Of a DNA stretch of 64,000 bases, positions 44,693-53,853 are shown one piece after another. Each line of letters starts with the position of its first letter. The first letter of the stretch is position 1. The position numbers were made by a program, and so were the translations under genes. This DNA comes from Pseudonocardia sediminis (GTDB lineage Bacteria > Actinomycetota > Actinomycetes > Mycobacteriales > Pseudonocardiaceae), in the NCBI RefSeq assembly GCF_004217185.1, contig NZ_SHKL01000001.1, positions 5,020,001 to 5,084,000 of the forward strand. Direction: 5' to 3'. Under the pieces are notes generated by a model. That model searched no databases. It saw only the letters and a list, made by a program, of their open reading frames with translations, and was not told where the DNA came from.

Positions 44693-46264
44693 ATGGTCCG
44701 ACTCCCCCCGCAAGGAGCCCTCCTTCTCGTGAGCACGTACCCGGATGTCACGCGCGGCCGCGGCCCGGTCGTCCCGGGCGCGACCGGCCGCCGCCGGATC
44801 CGCGTCCCCCGTCAACGGGTCGTCACGACGACCACCCCGGTCGGTCGTGAGCCACAGGGGATCCCGCGTTGGCAGCGCCGTTTCTCCACCGCCGTCGCGT
44901 TGAGCGACCTCACGACGATCACCGTCGTCGTCAGCATGTGCGTGTTGGTGGGATTGACCGGCTTCGAGGCGGGTGACCGTGCCCGTATCGCCAGCGGCCT
45001 GCTCGCCGCCGCCCTGATGGCCGTCGCGCTCCCGCTCTCCCGCGCCTGGGACGGCAGGGTGCTCGGACAGGGCGCCACCGAGTTCGTCCGGCTCGGCCGG
45101 GCCGTCCTCCTCGCCGACGTCGCCCTGGCGTTCGGTGGCCTGGCCCTGATGGTCCAGTCGGCCCGGGAGTGGGTGTTCCTGCTCGTCCCCGTCACCGGTC
45201 TGGCCTGCCTCGCCATGCGGTTCGTTCTGCGCAAGGCCCTGCACCACCAGCGTCGCAACGGTCGTGGCCTCACCCCCGTGCTCGCCGTCGGCAGCGAGGA
45301 GGCCGTCGCGGACCTGGTCCGACGGACCCGTCGCGACCCGTACTTCGGCTGGGAGATCACGGGCGCCTGCACCCCGACCGGGCGTGGCACGAACGGAGGG
45401 CTCAACGTCGACGGCGTCCGCGTGGTCGGCGACCTCGACTCCGTCCCGAACCTGGCCCGCGGGGCGGAACACCACGTCGTCGCCGTCTGTCAGGCCCCGG
45501 GCTGGGGCCCGGCTCGTCTGCACCGCCTGGCCTGGCAGCTCGAAGGCACCAACGCCGAGCTGGCCGTCGACCCCGGCCTGATGGAGATCGCTGGCCCGCG
45601 CATGCACATCACCCCGGTCGACGGGATGCCGCTGCTGCGCCTGTCGCACCCGCGCTTCACCGGCGTGGCCCGCATCCTCAAGACCGCGATGGACCGGACC
45701 GTCGCCGGCCTGCTCCTGCTGGTGGCCGCACCGGTGTTCGTCGGCCTCGCGCTGGCCGTCCGCCTGCACGACGGCGGCCCGGTCTTCTTCACGCAGGAAC
45801 GCGTCGGCACCAACGGCCGCACGTTCCGGATGATCAAGTTCCGCTCGATGTGCACCGATGCCGAAGCGCGCCTCGCCGCACTCGCCCACGCCAACGACGG
45901 CGCGGGCCCGCTGTTCAAGATGCGCGAGGACCCCCGCGTCACCCCCGTCGGACGGTTCCTGCGGAAGTACTCCATGGACGAGCTCCCGCAGCTGCTCAAC
46001 GTCCTCAACGGGTCGATGAGCCTGGTTGGGCCGCGGCCGCCACTCCCCCGCGAGGTCGCCGGTTACGCCGACGACGCCCGCCGCCGCCTCCTCGTGCGCC
46101 CCGGCATGACCGGCCTCTGGCAGGTTAGCGGCCGCAGCACGCTCACGTGGGAGGAGTCGGTCCGGCTCGACCTGCGCTACGTCGAGAACTGGTCGCTGGC
46201 GCTGGACTTCATCATCATCTGGAAGACGTTCGGGGCCGTGCTGCGCAGCCGCGGCGCCTACTGA
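44693..46264 (+). CDS. Initiating polyprenyl phosphoglycosyltransferase (WbaP/WcaJ long form)
   Basis: This roughly 523-aa protein has about four N-terminal helices, a central CoA-binding-like Rossmann region (PVLAVGSEEAVADLVRR) and a fifth helix. The C-terminal catalytic domain has FKMREDPRVTPVGRFLRK, SMDELPQLLNV with the Asp-Glu dyad, MSLVGPRPPLP and RPGMTGLWQVSGRS. It loads the first sugar phosphate on undecaprenyl phosphate for module B. The start is uncertain: ATG 44693 lacks a good ribosome-binding site, and GTG 44729 has AAGGAG 11 bp upstream. It is followed 12 bp later by fcl. Confidence 0.92.
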   Translation: MVRLPPQGALLLVSTYPDVTRGRGPVVPGATGRRRIRVPRQRVVTTTTPVGREPQGIPRWQRRFSTAVALSDLTTITVVVSMCVLVGLTGFEAGDRARIASGLLAAALMAVALPLSRAWDGRVLGQGATEFVRLGRAVLLADVALAFGGLALMVQSAREWVFLLVPVTGLACLAMRFVLRKALHHQRRNGRGLTPVLAVGSEEAVADLVRRTRRDPYFGWEITGACTPTGRGTNGGLNVDGVRVVGDLDSVPNLARGAEHHVVAVCQAPGWGPARLHRLAWQLEGTNAELAVDPGLMEIAGPRMHITPVDGMPLLRLSHPRFTGVARILKTAMDRTVAGLLLLVAAPVFVGLALAVRLHDGGPVFFTQERVGTNGRTFRMIKFRSMCTDAEARLAALAHANDGAGPLFKMREDPRVTPVGRFLRKYSMDELPQLLNVLNGSMSLVGPRPPLPREVAGYADDARRRLLVRPGMTGLWQVSGRSTLTWEESVRLDLRYVENWSLALDFIIIWKTFGAVLRSRGAY

Positions 46265-46276
46265 GACCCTGTCGCC

Positions 46277-47230
46277 ATGCAGGACAGGGACGGTCGCCTC
46301 TACATCGCCGGACACCGCGGACTCGCCGGCTCGGCGATCTGGCGGGCAGCCGAGGACGCCGGGTTCACCGACCTCGTCGGCGCCACCTCTGCCGAGGTCG
46401 ACCTCCGCGACCGTGCGGCGACGTTCGCCTACCTGGACGAGATCCGGCCGGCCGCCATGGTGCTCGCCGCCGCCCGCGTCGGCGGGATCGTCGCCAACGA
46501 CACCTACCCGGCCGAGTTCCTGTCCGAGAACCTGCAGATCCAGGTCAACGTCATGGACGCCGCACACGCCGCCGGCGTCGACCGCCTGCTGTTCCTCGGC
46601 TCCTCGTGTATCTACCCCAAGTTCGCCGAGCAGCCCATCCGCGAGGACAGCCTCCTCACCGGAGCGCTCGAACCCACCAACGACGCCTACGCCGTCGCCA
46701 AGATCGCCGGGATCATGGCCGTCCAGGCCGCCCGCAAGCAGTACGGCCACCGCTGGATCTCCGCGATGCCGACGAACCTCTACGGCCCCGGCGACAACTT
46801 CGACCCCGAGAACTCCCACGTCCTGCCCGCCCTGATCCGCCGCTTCCACGAAGCCACGCAGAGCGGCGCCGACGAGGTCGTGCTCTGGGGCACCGGCACG
46901 CCGCGGCGCGAGTTCCTCCACGTCGACGACCTCGGCCGCGCCATCGTGCACCTGCTCGACGTCTACGACGACCCGCAGACCATCAATGTCGGCGTCGGCG
47001 ACGACGTCACCATCCGCGAGCTCGCCGAGACCGTCGCCGATGTCGTCGGGTACACCGGCGCGATCGTCCAGGACACCGACCGCCCCGACGGGACCCCGCG
47101 CAAGCTCCTCGACGTCTCCCGCCTCCGAGCGCTCGGCTGGGAACCCCGCATCGGGCTGCGCGAGGGCATCACCAGCACCTACGGCTGGTTCGTCGAGCAC
47201 CATGCCGAGGCCCGCCTCAGCTCCCGCTGA
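46277..47230 (+). CDS. fcl: GDP-L-fucose synthase
   Basis: This 317-aa NADPH-dependent epimerase/reductase converts GDP-4-keto-6-deoxymannose to GDP-L-fucose. Motifs are YIAGHRGLAGSAI (cofactor), AARVGGIVAND, GSSCIYPKFAEQPI (Ser and Cys catalytic region) and YAVAKIAGI (Tyr-Lys pair), then MPTNLYGPGDNFDPENSHV. Length is normal for WcaG/Fcl. Transcribed with the upstream initiating transferase; its substrate comes from the gmd gene that follows. Confidence 0.93.
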   Translation: MQDRDGRLYIAGHRGLAGSAIWRAAEDAGFTDLVGATSAEVDLRDRAATFAYLDEIRPAAMVLAAARVGGIVANDTYPAEFLSENLQIQVNVMDAAHAAGVDRLLFLGSSCIYPKFAEQPIREDSLLTGALEPTNDAYAVAKIAGIMAVQAARKQYGHRWISAMPTNLYGPGDNFDPENSHVLPALIRRFHEATQSGADEVVLWGTGTPRREFLHVDDLGRAIVHLLDVYDDPQTINVGVGDDVTIRELAETVADVVGYTGAIVQDTDRPDGTPRKLLDVSRLRALGWEPRIGLREGITSTYGWFVEHHAEARLSSR

Positions 47231-47642
47231 CCCCGACCGGGGCGTCCCGGATCCCCCGGTCGGTCACTCTCGGCAGCATGCCTCCGTCGGTCACACCACC
47301 GTGCGGACGGCCTCACTCGTCTCATCGAAGAATTGATGGCGTTGTGAATCACACTGCCTGCGACGCGCCTCCAATCTAGGTCTCGTCCGGCACAACCGGC
47401 TGACGTCATCCAATTCGGGTCGCAGTTACGCATAATCCGCGCGTACAGTTCCCCCCAGCAAGATCGCGCGGTTCAGAGACGCCAAACCTGTTGCGGCACT
47501 ACCGCTTTGAGAACAGAGATCGCGGTTCTTGCTCGGTTTCCGTCCAGCACGGACGGTCACCCGCACGGCCGCGCCGGATGGCGCTGCCCGATCCGGCGCC
47601 GCTTTGTCGCGCCACCGCCCCCTCATCGAAGCGAGCAATTCC
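47231..47642. other. Intergenic region upstream of gmd copy 1
   Basis: These 412 bp lie between fcl and gmd on the same strand. The middle (about 47,320-47,470) is clearly less GC-rich than the genes and probably holds a promoter for gmd and the WbuB-like gene. No confident -10/-35 pair, terminator or small gene is seen. Confidence 0.5.
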
Positions 47643-48638
47643 GTGACCGATACTTCGCAGACCAAGCGCGCCCTGATCACCGGGATCACCGGCCAGGACG
47701 GCTCCTACCTCGCCGAGCTGCTGCTCGACAAGGGCTACGAGGTGCACGGCATCATCCGCCGCGCGTCGACGTTCAACACCGGCCGCATCGAGCACCTCTA
47801 CCAGGACCCGCACGACAGCGAGGCCCGGCTGTTCCTGCACTACGGGGACCTGACCGACAGCTCCCGTCTGGTGACGTTGATCGACAAGGTCGCGCCGCAC
47901 GAGATCTACCACCTCGCCGCCCAGTCGCACGTGCGCGTCAGCTTCGACGAGCCGGAGTTCACCGGGAACACGACCGGAGTCGGGACGACCCGCCTGCTCG
48001 AGGCGATCCGGATGGCCGGCATCGAGACGCGCTTCTACCAGGCGTCCAGCTCGGAGATGTTCGGCGCGACGCCGCCGCCGCAGAGCGAGACGACGCCGTT
48101 CTACCCGCGCTCGCCGTACGGCGCGGCCAAGGTCTACGGCTACTGGATGGCGCGGAACTACCGCGAGGCCCACGGCATGTTCGCCGTGAACGGGATCCTC
48201 TTCAACCACGAGTCGCCGCGCCGCGGCGAGACGTTCGTGACGCGGAAGCTGGCCCGGGCCGCGGCCCGGATCTCGATGGGTCTCGAGAAGTACGTCTACA
48301 TGGGCAACCTCGACGCCGTCCGGGACTGGGGCTACGCACCGGAGTACGTCGAGGGCATGTGGCGGATGCTGCAGCACCACGAGCCGGACGACTATGTCCT
48401 GGCCACCGGCACCGCCTACACGGTGCGCGACTTCGCCGACCACTGCTTCGCCCGGGTCGACCTCGACTACCGCGACCACATCCGGTTCGACGAGGGCTAC
48501 CTCCGGCCGACCGAGGTCGACGCGCTGATCGGGGACGCGTCGAAGGCCGAGAACGCCCTCGGCTGGAAGGCCGAGACGCTCCCGCCGCAGCTGGCCGACA
48601 TCATGGTCACCGCGGAGCTGCAGGACCTGCAGAAATGA
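47643..48638 (+). CDS. gmd: GDP-mannose 4,6-dehydratase, copy 1
   Basis: This 331-aa NADP-dependent dehydratase makes GDP-4-keto-6-deoxymannose. Motifs are ALITGITGQDGSYLAELL, FNTGRIEHLYQDPH, ASSSEMFG with the catalytic Ser-x-Glu, YGAAKVYGYW (Tyr-Lys), and NHESPRRGETFVTRK. The GTG at 47643 is chosen because Gmd proteins begin about nine residues before the TKRALITG strand; a frame from 47529 is longer than the family. About four fifths of residues match the second copy at 59.2-60.2 kb. Its stop overlaps the next start (ATGA). Confidence 0.95.
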   Translation: MTDTSQTKRALITGITGQDGSYLAELLLDKGYEVHGIIRRASTFNTGRIEHLYQDPHDSEARLFLHYGDLTDSSRLVTLIDKVAPHEIYHLAAQSHVRVSFDEPEFTGNTTGVGTTRLLEAIRMAGIETRFYQASSSEMFGATPPPQSETTPFYPRSPYGAAKVYGYWMARNYREAHGMFAVNGILFNHESPRRGETFVTRKLARAAARISMGLEKYVYMGNLDAVRDWGYAPEYVEGMWRMLQHHEPDDYVLATGTAYTVRDFADHCFARVDLDYRDHIRFDEGYLRPTEVDALIGDASKAENALGWKAETLPPQLADIMVTAELQDLQK

Positions 48639-49858
48639 GGCCGCTGCAGGTCCGGATCCTCGGGCTCAACTTCGACCCGGAGCCCACCGGGATCGCGCCG
48701 TACACCAGCGGGATGGCCCGCTTCCTGGCCGACGCCGGACACGACGTGCACGTGGTCACCGGTTACCCGCACTACCCGTACTGGCGCCGCGCCGAGGGCT
48801 ACGGCGGCATCCGGATCGAGGAACGCCACGGGCCCGTGCACGTGACGCGCGTCCGGCACCCCGTCCCGTCCGGGACCGGCGGCGCCGGGCGGATCGCGGC
48901 GGAGGCGATCTTCGCCGCACACGCCGCGACGGTCGGCGAGACCGACCCGGACGTGATCCTCGCGGTCAGCCCCGCGCTGCTCTCCGTCGCCGCAGCCTAC
49001 CGCCGCCGGCGTGCGCGGACGGCCGTCGGCGTGGTCGTGCAGGACCTCTACGGCCGCGCGGTCACCGAGACGGGGGCGCTCGGCGGACGTGGAGCGTCGT
49101 CGGTGACGGCGTTGGAGCGCAACCTGCTGGGCCGTGCGGACGGCCTGGTCGCCATCCACGACACGTTCCGCGAGTCCCTGCTGCAGATGGGGATGAACGC
49201 CTCCCGGATCTCGGTGATCCGGAACTGGACCCACACCCGGCCGCCGCAGGGCGACCCGGGCGCGCTGCGGGCACGGCTCGGCTGGGACGACGGCCGGATG
49301 GTGGCGCTGCACGCCGGCAACATGGGCAGCAAGCAGGGCCTGGAGAACGTCGTCGAGGCAGCCCGAATCGCCGACCGTCGCCGGCTGCCGATCCGCTTCG
49401 TCCTGCTCGGTTCGGGGAACCAGCGCGCCGAGCTCGAGCGGATCGGCCACGGCCTGGAACGTCTGCAGTTCGTCGACCCGCTGCCGAACGGGGAGTTCGA
49501 GACCGCGCTCGCCGCGGCGGACGCGCTGATCCTCAACGAGCGGCCCGAGGTCGCCGAGATGTGCGTGCCGAGCAAGCTCACCTCGTACTTCGCGGCCGGG
49601 CGTCCGGTCGTCGCGGCGACGAACGCGCGCAGTGCGGCCGCGCACGAGGTCACCGCCTCCGGCGGTGGTCGATGCGTCACGCCGGGCGACCCGGAGGCGC
49701 TGCTGGACGGGCTGCTCGCCATCAACGAGACACAGGGCCAGGTCATGGGCGTGCGCGGACGGCGCTACGCCCAGGAGGTACTCGCCGAGGACACCGCGCG
49801 GCACGCCTACGTGGACTGGGTCGAAGGCCTCGTGGCCCGGCCCCGCGTCCTCAACTGA
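48635..49858 (+). CDS. GT4 glycosyltransferase, WbuB-like
   Basis: This 407-aa GT-B transferase has the WbuB/WcaI-type N-terminus ILGLNFDPEPTGIAPYTSGMA, VVTGYPHYPYWRR, VGVVVQDLYGRAV, MVALHAGNMGSKQGLENV and NERPEVAEMCVPSKLTSYFAAG. WbuB is an N-acetyl-L-fucosamine transferase and WcaI a colanic-acid transferase, so a 6-deoxy-sugar donor such as GDP-fucose is plausible next to gmd and fcl (inference). Coupled to gmd by ATGA. Convergent with the next gene, overlapping it by 8 bp. Confidence 0.87.
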   Translation: MRPLQVRILGLNFDPEPTGIAPYTSGMARFLADAGHDVHVVTGYPHYPYWRRAEGYGGIRIEERHGPVHVTRVRHPVPSGTGGAGRIAAEAIFAAHAATVGETDPDVILAVSPALLSVAAAYRRRRARTAVGVVVQDLYGRAVTETGALGGRGASSVTALERNLLGRADGLVAIHDTFRESLLQMGMNASRISVIRNWTHTRPPQGDPGALRARLGWDDGRMVALHAGNMGSKQGLENVVEAARIADRRRLPIRFVLLGSGNQRAELERIGHGLERLQFVDPLPNGEFETALAAADALILNERPEVAEMCVPSKLTSYFAAGRPVVAATNARSAAAHEVTASGGGRCVTPGDPEALLDGLLAINETQGQVMGVRGRRYAQEVLAEDTARHAYVDWVEGLVARPRVLN

Positions 49859-50903
49859 CGCGGTCCCCCGCCGACGCGGCGTCGGTCACCAGCTCGACGA
49901 CGTCCGCACCGGCCCGCCGGGCCCCGAAGGCCCGGCGGGCCCGGCCGGAGCGCTCCGCCCACGGCTCACGGTGGTGCGCCAGCACGGCCTCGGCCCAGAT
50001 CCCGGGGGCCGGGTCGTCGACGAGCCAGTCCCCCGGCAGGACCTCGGGAAGGGCACCCCGGCGGGCGGCCAGTACCGGTACCCCGCGCGAGAGCGCCTCC
50101 AGCACGACCAGTGGCTCGGCCTCGTTCTCGTACGACGTCGGGAACAGGAACAGCCCCGCGCGGTCGAGCTCGCGGTAGATCGTGGCGGTCGGCTGTGCAC
50201 CGAGATGGCGGACGCTCGGGTCGGCCGAGCACGCCGGGTCGTCGAGATACGCGCGAACCTGCGGGTCGGCGACCGGCCCGATCAGGGTCAGGGTCGCCTC
50301 GACGCCGGCCTCCCGCAGCGCGGCGTGCGTCCGCAGTGCGGTCAGCGACCCCTTCGGCACCGACAGGTTGCTGACGTGGATCAGCGCGATCCCCTCGGGC
50401 TCGGGTCCCTCCCGCTCGGCCGGCTCGACGAAGTGGGCGTTGCTGACCACGCGACGGTCGGCCACCGGGTAGCGGGCGGTGAACGCGTCGGCCATGGCTG
50501 CGCTGAGGAACAGGTGACGCGCCCCGGGCCCGGAGCGGCACACCAGGCTCATCGCGGCCGCGTGCGCGGCGATGTACTTGTACGAGTGGTGGTGCAGCAC
50601 GAGCCGGGCGCCCCGCGCCCGGGCGGCCAGCACGACCGGCAGCTGGTACCAGAGGCTCGGACCGCCTCCCAGGCTGAGGTACACCGTGGCGTCCCCTCCC
50701 CCGGCGAGCACCGCCCGGACGGCCCGCAGGTGGGCGGCGACGCGGGACAGGTGGAAGCGCGCGCGACCCCGGCCGGTCGTCCCCTCGATCGGGACGACCT
50801 CGACGTCGTCGGCGTGGCGTCGCACCAGGTCGAGGTATCTCTGCGTGATCAGGCTGGCCCCGTGCACCGGTGGCGGGAGGGGGCCGATCCAGACGATTGC
50901 CAT
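49851..50903 (-). CDS. GT4-like glycosyltransferase
   Basis: This 350-aa GT-B protein begins with IVWIGPLPPPVHGASLITQRYL. LVLHHHSYKYIAAH, ALIHVSNLSVPKGSL at the donor-domain start and SYENEAEPLVVLEALSRG (E-x7-E) follow. It is the last gene of the minus-strand module B operon, 2 bp after the SGNH hydrolase stop. Start is ATG 50903. Donor not predictable. Confidence 0.85.
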   Translation of the reverse strand: MAIVWIGPLPPPVHGASLITQRYLDLVRRHADDVEVVPIEGTTGRGRARFHLSRVAAHLRAVRAVLAGGGDATVYLSLGGGPSLWYQLPVVLAARARGARLVLHHHSYKYIAAHAAAMSLVCRSGPGARHLFLSAAMADAFTARYPVADRRVVSNAHFVEPAEREGPEPEGIALIHVSNLSVPKGSLTALRTHAALREAGVEATLTLIGPVADPQVRAYLDDPACSADPSVRHLGAQPTATIYRELDRAGLFLFPTSYENEAEPLVVLEALSRGVPVLAARRGALPEVLPGDWLVDDPAPGIWAEAVLAHHREPWAERSGRARRAFGARRAGADVVELVTDAASAGDRVS

Positions 50904-50905
50904 GC

Positions 50906-51622
50906 CTATCCGTTCCGGGCTTCGGTGAGGCGGTCGAGGTGGGCGCGGATCCGGTCCGCCATGACCTCGTGCCCGCGGTCGGTGGGGTGCACCCCGTCGG
51001 CTCCGATCAGGCCGGCGGGGTCGGCGAACCAGCCCTCGGCGAGCGGGTCGGCGAAGGTCACCGAGGCAGCCGCCGCGGCGGCTCTGATCGCGTCGCGGCA
51101 GGCGGTGACCGGCGCCGGCGGGCCGGCGGAGGACCAGATCGGGCCGACGACGAGCACCCGGGCGCGAGGCAGCTCGGTACGTAGCACGCGGAGGACGGCG
51201 TCGGTCGCACCGCGCACCTTCTCCGGAGGCGTGGACGCGTCGTTGCGCGATCCCTCGACGACCACGACGTCGGGCCGGTACGCGATCGTGGCCCGCAGCT
51301 GACCGGCGCCGAAGCGGCCGTCGTCGGTCGGCGCGACGGTGTACCCGGAGCCGCCGACCGACTCGTTGCCGATCGCCCAGCCCCGCGGGCTCCCGACCAG
51401 CGCGGTCCAGTTCCGTGCGGCACCGCCGCCCTGGACCGTCCCGGCGGAGAACGAGTCCCCGATGACGGCGAGCCGCGTGCCCGGGCCCCACGCCGCGGGT
51501 TCCCGGGCCGGGAGACGGTCGGTGCCGGCCCGGAACGCGACGAGGACGACGACGACCGCGGTCAGCGCCGCGAGCGCCACCAGGACGACCCACGACCGGC
51601 GTCCGGACAGGGCGGGACGCAC
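50906..51622 (-). CDS. Membrane-anchored SGNH/GDSL hydrolase
   Basis: This 238-aa protein has an N-terminal helix (about 11-30) as anchor or signal and an SGNH hydrolase domain outside. Block I is AVIGDSFSAGT (Ser), the Asn block is VEGSRNDAS, and block V is DGVHPTDRGHEVM (Asp and His). The middle Gly block is NESVGGSGY. Such enzymes add or remove O-acyl groups on polysaccharides; here it may edit acetylation made by the WcaF-like enzyme. GTG start, 4 bp after the methyltransferase stop. Confidence 0.85.
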   Translation of the reverse strand: MRPALSGRRSWVVLVALAALTAVVVVLVAFRAGTDRLPAREPAAWGPGTRLAVIGDSFSAGTVQGGGAARNWTALVGSPRGWAIGNESVGGSGYTVAPTDDGRFGAGQLRATIAYRPDVVVVEGSRNDASTPPEKVRGATDAVLRVLRTELPRARVLVVGPIWSSAGPPAPVTACRDAIRAAAAAASVTFADPLAEGWFADPAGLIGADGVHPTDRGHEVMADRIRAHLDRLTEARNG

Positions 51623-51626
51623 CGCG

Positions 51627-52382
51627 TCAGGCCCCCTCGCCCGCCGACGGCGACTTCTGTATGAAGATCATCAGCGTCGAGGACGCCGCCCTCGGGATCA
51701 CCTTGGTCAGGACCATGCCGGCGCGCATCGCCGCCCGGGACGAGCCGAAGTACGCCGGCTCGGACTCGTACTCGTAGACGTGGTGGGAGAACCGGTGCCG
51801 GGGGAAGTAGCACTTCAGGGCCGACCGGGAGTTGAGCCGGTAGGCCGTCGGGAACGTGTCCTCGACCTTCTTGTCCGGCTGCAGCGTCCGCAGGATCGGC
51901 GCGTGCAGCCGGTTCGGGGTCAGGCGCGTGGGGATGCCGATCGCGCCCCACTTGCGCGGCGTCCGCGCGCACACCCACCCACCGGGCCGCAGCACCCGAT
52001 CGATCTCGCGCGCGGTCGTCTCGGGACGGTCGACGTGCTCGAACGTCCAGTCGCTCACCACCATGTCGACGCTGCCGGTGCCGATCGGGAACGCGCCCGA
52101 CCCCTCGATCACCATCGCCTCGTGGACGGCCGTGTTCTCGAGCACCGCCTCGTCGACGTCGAGGCCGATCAGGCGTGCGCAGCGCGGCTTGAGGTCGTGC
52201 AGGTCCCGGCGGAAGGCCACCGGGTCGTCCATGAACTGGCCGCGTCCGGCGCCGAGGTCGAGGACCGTCGCCGCCTGGGGCAGGAGTGCGTTCACCCGGG
52301 ACCAGAACTCCACGGTCCCGTCGATGCGTGTGTAGCCGCCTGCTCCCATCTCGGGGAACAGGTCGGTGTGCTGGATGGTCAT
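51627..52382 (-). CDS. SAM-dependent methyltransferase
   Basis: This 251-aa class I methyltransferase has VLDLGAGRGQFMDD (motif I), LIGLDVDEAVL, VDMVVSDWTFEHVDRP (motif IV) and IDRVLRPGGWVCARTP. No membrane helix. Start is ATG 52382, where the fold begins; the frame continues upstream to 52457 without support. It is 25 bp downstream of the BY-kinase gene. The acceptor is unknown; methylation of a sugar or chain end is likely by context. Confidence 0.83.
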   Translation of the reverse strand: MTIQHTDLFPEMGAGGYTRIDGTVEFWSRVNALLPQAATVLDLGAGRGQFMDDPVAFRRDLHDLKPRCARLIGLDVDEAVLENTAVHEAMVIEGSGAFPIGTGSVDMVVSDWTFEHVDRPETTAREIDRVLRPGGWVCARTPRKWGAIGIPTRLTPNRLHAPILRTLQPDKKVEDTFPTAYRLNSRSALKCYFPRHRFSHHVYEYESEPAYFGSSRAAMRAGMVLTKVIPRAASSTLMIFIQKSPSAGEGA

Positions 52383-52407
52383 CGTCGCCTCCGGCGTCGG
52401 TGGTCGG

Positions 52408-53853
52408 TCAGTTCCGGGTCCGGGCGTGTGCCCGGCTTCCGGACGGCGGGCGGGCATGGAGGCCCGCCGTCGCCTCGAGGTCGGGAGCCGGCCCGGGGTC
52501 CGCCCGGGCGGCGTAGTAGCCGGTGTAGCCGGACTCGCCGGGGGCGACGCCGTTGAGCACCAGACCGATGTTCGTCAGGCCCGCGCTGGAGAGGATCTCC
52601 CGGGCCCGGGAGATCGACTCCAGCGGCGCGACCCGGGCCCGGACGACGCACAGCACCCCGTCGCCGAGCTTGGACAGGGCCAGCCCGTCGGCCACGGGGA
52701 CCAGCGGAGGTGCGTCGAGCAGGACGGTGTCGTAGCGATTGCGGGCGTCGCGCAGTACGGCGCGCATCTGCTCGGACTCGAGCATCTCCAGCGGGTTGGG
52801 CGGGAGCGACCCCGCCGCGAGCAGGTCCAGGCGCGACGTGCCGGTCCCCTGCACCACGTCGGTGAACCGGACACGGCCCGACACGAGCTGGGTCAGGCCC
52901 GCTGCACCGGGCAGTCCGAGGTACGTCGCCGCGCGGGGCCGGCGCAGGTCGGCCTCGATCACCAGGACCCGACGGCCCGAGCGGGCCTCGGCCAGCGCCA
53001 GGTTGACCGCGACGGTCGACTTCCCCTCCCCCTCGACCGAGCTCGTGACCACGTAGCAGCGGGAGGCGTGCTGCCCGAAGTTGAGCATGTCGAAGTTCGT
53101 GCGGACGGCCCGGATGTTCTCGGCGGCCGCCGACTGTGGACGGTCACGCAGGAACAGCGGGGTGGTGGTGATCTCGGGGTCCGTCTCGACGGCGCCGAGC
53201 AGCGGTTTCGGGAACACGTGCGCCAGCTGCCCGGCGTTGCGGATCGTCCGGTCGAGCGAGCGCCGCACGACGGCGACGGTCACCCCGGCCAGGAGTCCGG
53301 CGATCAGGCCGAGCACCAGGAACAGCACCGGCCGCGGCGAGACGGGCTTCTCGGCGAGCAGCGGGCCCTGGACGAGCTGCGCGGTCACTGGGGGCGGCAG
53401 CGCGCGGTCGGCCGGCTGCTCCAGCGTGGCGACGAGGCGGGGGAACGTCCGGCCGACGGCGCCGGCGATCTGCTCGGCCCGTTGCGGGGACCGGTCGAGC
53501 ACCTCGGCGGTGAGCAGCACCGTGTCCGGGCTGACCGACGCGGAGATGTCCTCGGCGATGTCGTTGGGGTCCTCGCCCAGCTGCAGGTCGGAGTCGACCT
53601 CGTTCGCGAGCCGGTACCCGGACAGCAGCGCGGTGTAGGACTTGACGCGTTCCTGGGAGAGCAGGCTCCCCTGGTAGGCGTCGGTCGAGCTGGAGCTCGT
53701 CGACTGCGTCGAGATGTAGAACGTGACGGCGGCCGAGTACGTCGCCGGCGTCAGCAGCGTCACCACCCCGGCCACCAGCACCCCGGCCAGCGTGACGCCG
53801 ACGATCAGCTTCCAGGAGTCCCTCAGGACCAGGAGGTGTTCACGGATGGTCAT
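52408..53853 (-). CDS. Polysaccharide copolymerase with intact BY-kinase domain (Wzc/CpsCD-like)
   Basis: This 481-aa protein has helix 1 (about 16-37), an external Wzz domain, helix 2 (about 178-200) and a cytoplasmic bacterial tyrosine-kinase domain. Walker A is SSVEGEGKSTVAVNLA, Walker A' VLVIEADLRRP, Walker B TVLLDAPPLVPV, and a C-terminal Tyr cluster GYTGYYAARAD is the expected autophosphorylation site. It regulates chain length and export with the polymerase encoded just upstream, from which it is separated by a 1-bp stop/start overlap. The LMW-PTP at 43.6-44.4 kb is its likely phosphatase. Confidence 0.92.
   Translation of the reverse strand: MTIREHLLVLRDSWKLIVGVTLAGVLVAGVVTLLTPATYSAAVTFYISTQSTSSSSTDAYQGSLLSQERVKSYTALLSGYRLANEVDSDLQLGEDPNDIAEDISASVSPDTVLLTAEVLDRSPQRAEQIAGAVGRTFPRLVATLEQPADRALPPPVTAQLVQGPLLAEKPVSPRPVLFLVLGLIAGLLAGVTVAVVRRSLDRTIRNAGQLAHVFPKPLLGAVETDPEITTTPLFLRDRPQSAAAENIRAVRTNFDMLNFGQHASRCYVVTSSVEGEGKSTVAVNLALAEARSGRRVLVIEADLRRPRAATYLGLPGAAGLTQLVSGRVRFTDVVQGTGTSRLDLLAAGSLPPNPLEMLESEQMRAVLRDARNRYDTVLLDAPPLVPVADGLALSKLGDGVLCVVRARVAPLESISRAREILSSAGLTNIGLVLNGVAPGESGYTGYYAARADPGPAPDLEATAGLHARPPSGSRAHARTRN

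Noticed and set aside
44618..47203. 861-codon minus-strand open frame
   Set aside because: It spans the opposite strand of two well-supported genes (initiating transferase and fcl) and reads as Asp/Gly/Arg-rich shadow sequence without domains.
47426..47689. Minus-strand frame over the gmd leader
   Set aside because: No ribosome-binding site, no domain, and it overlaps the gmd start on the opposite strand.
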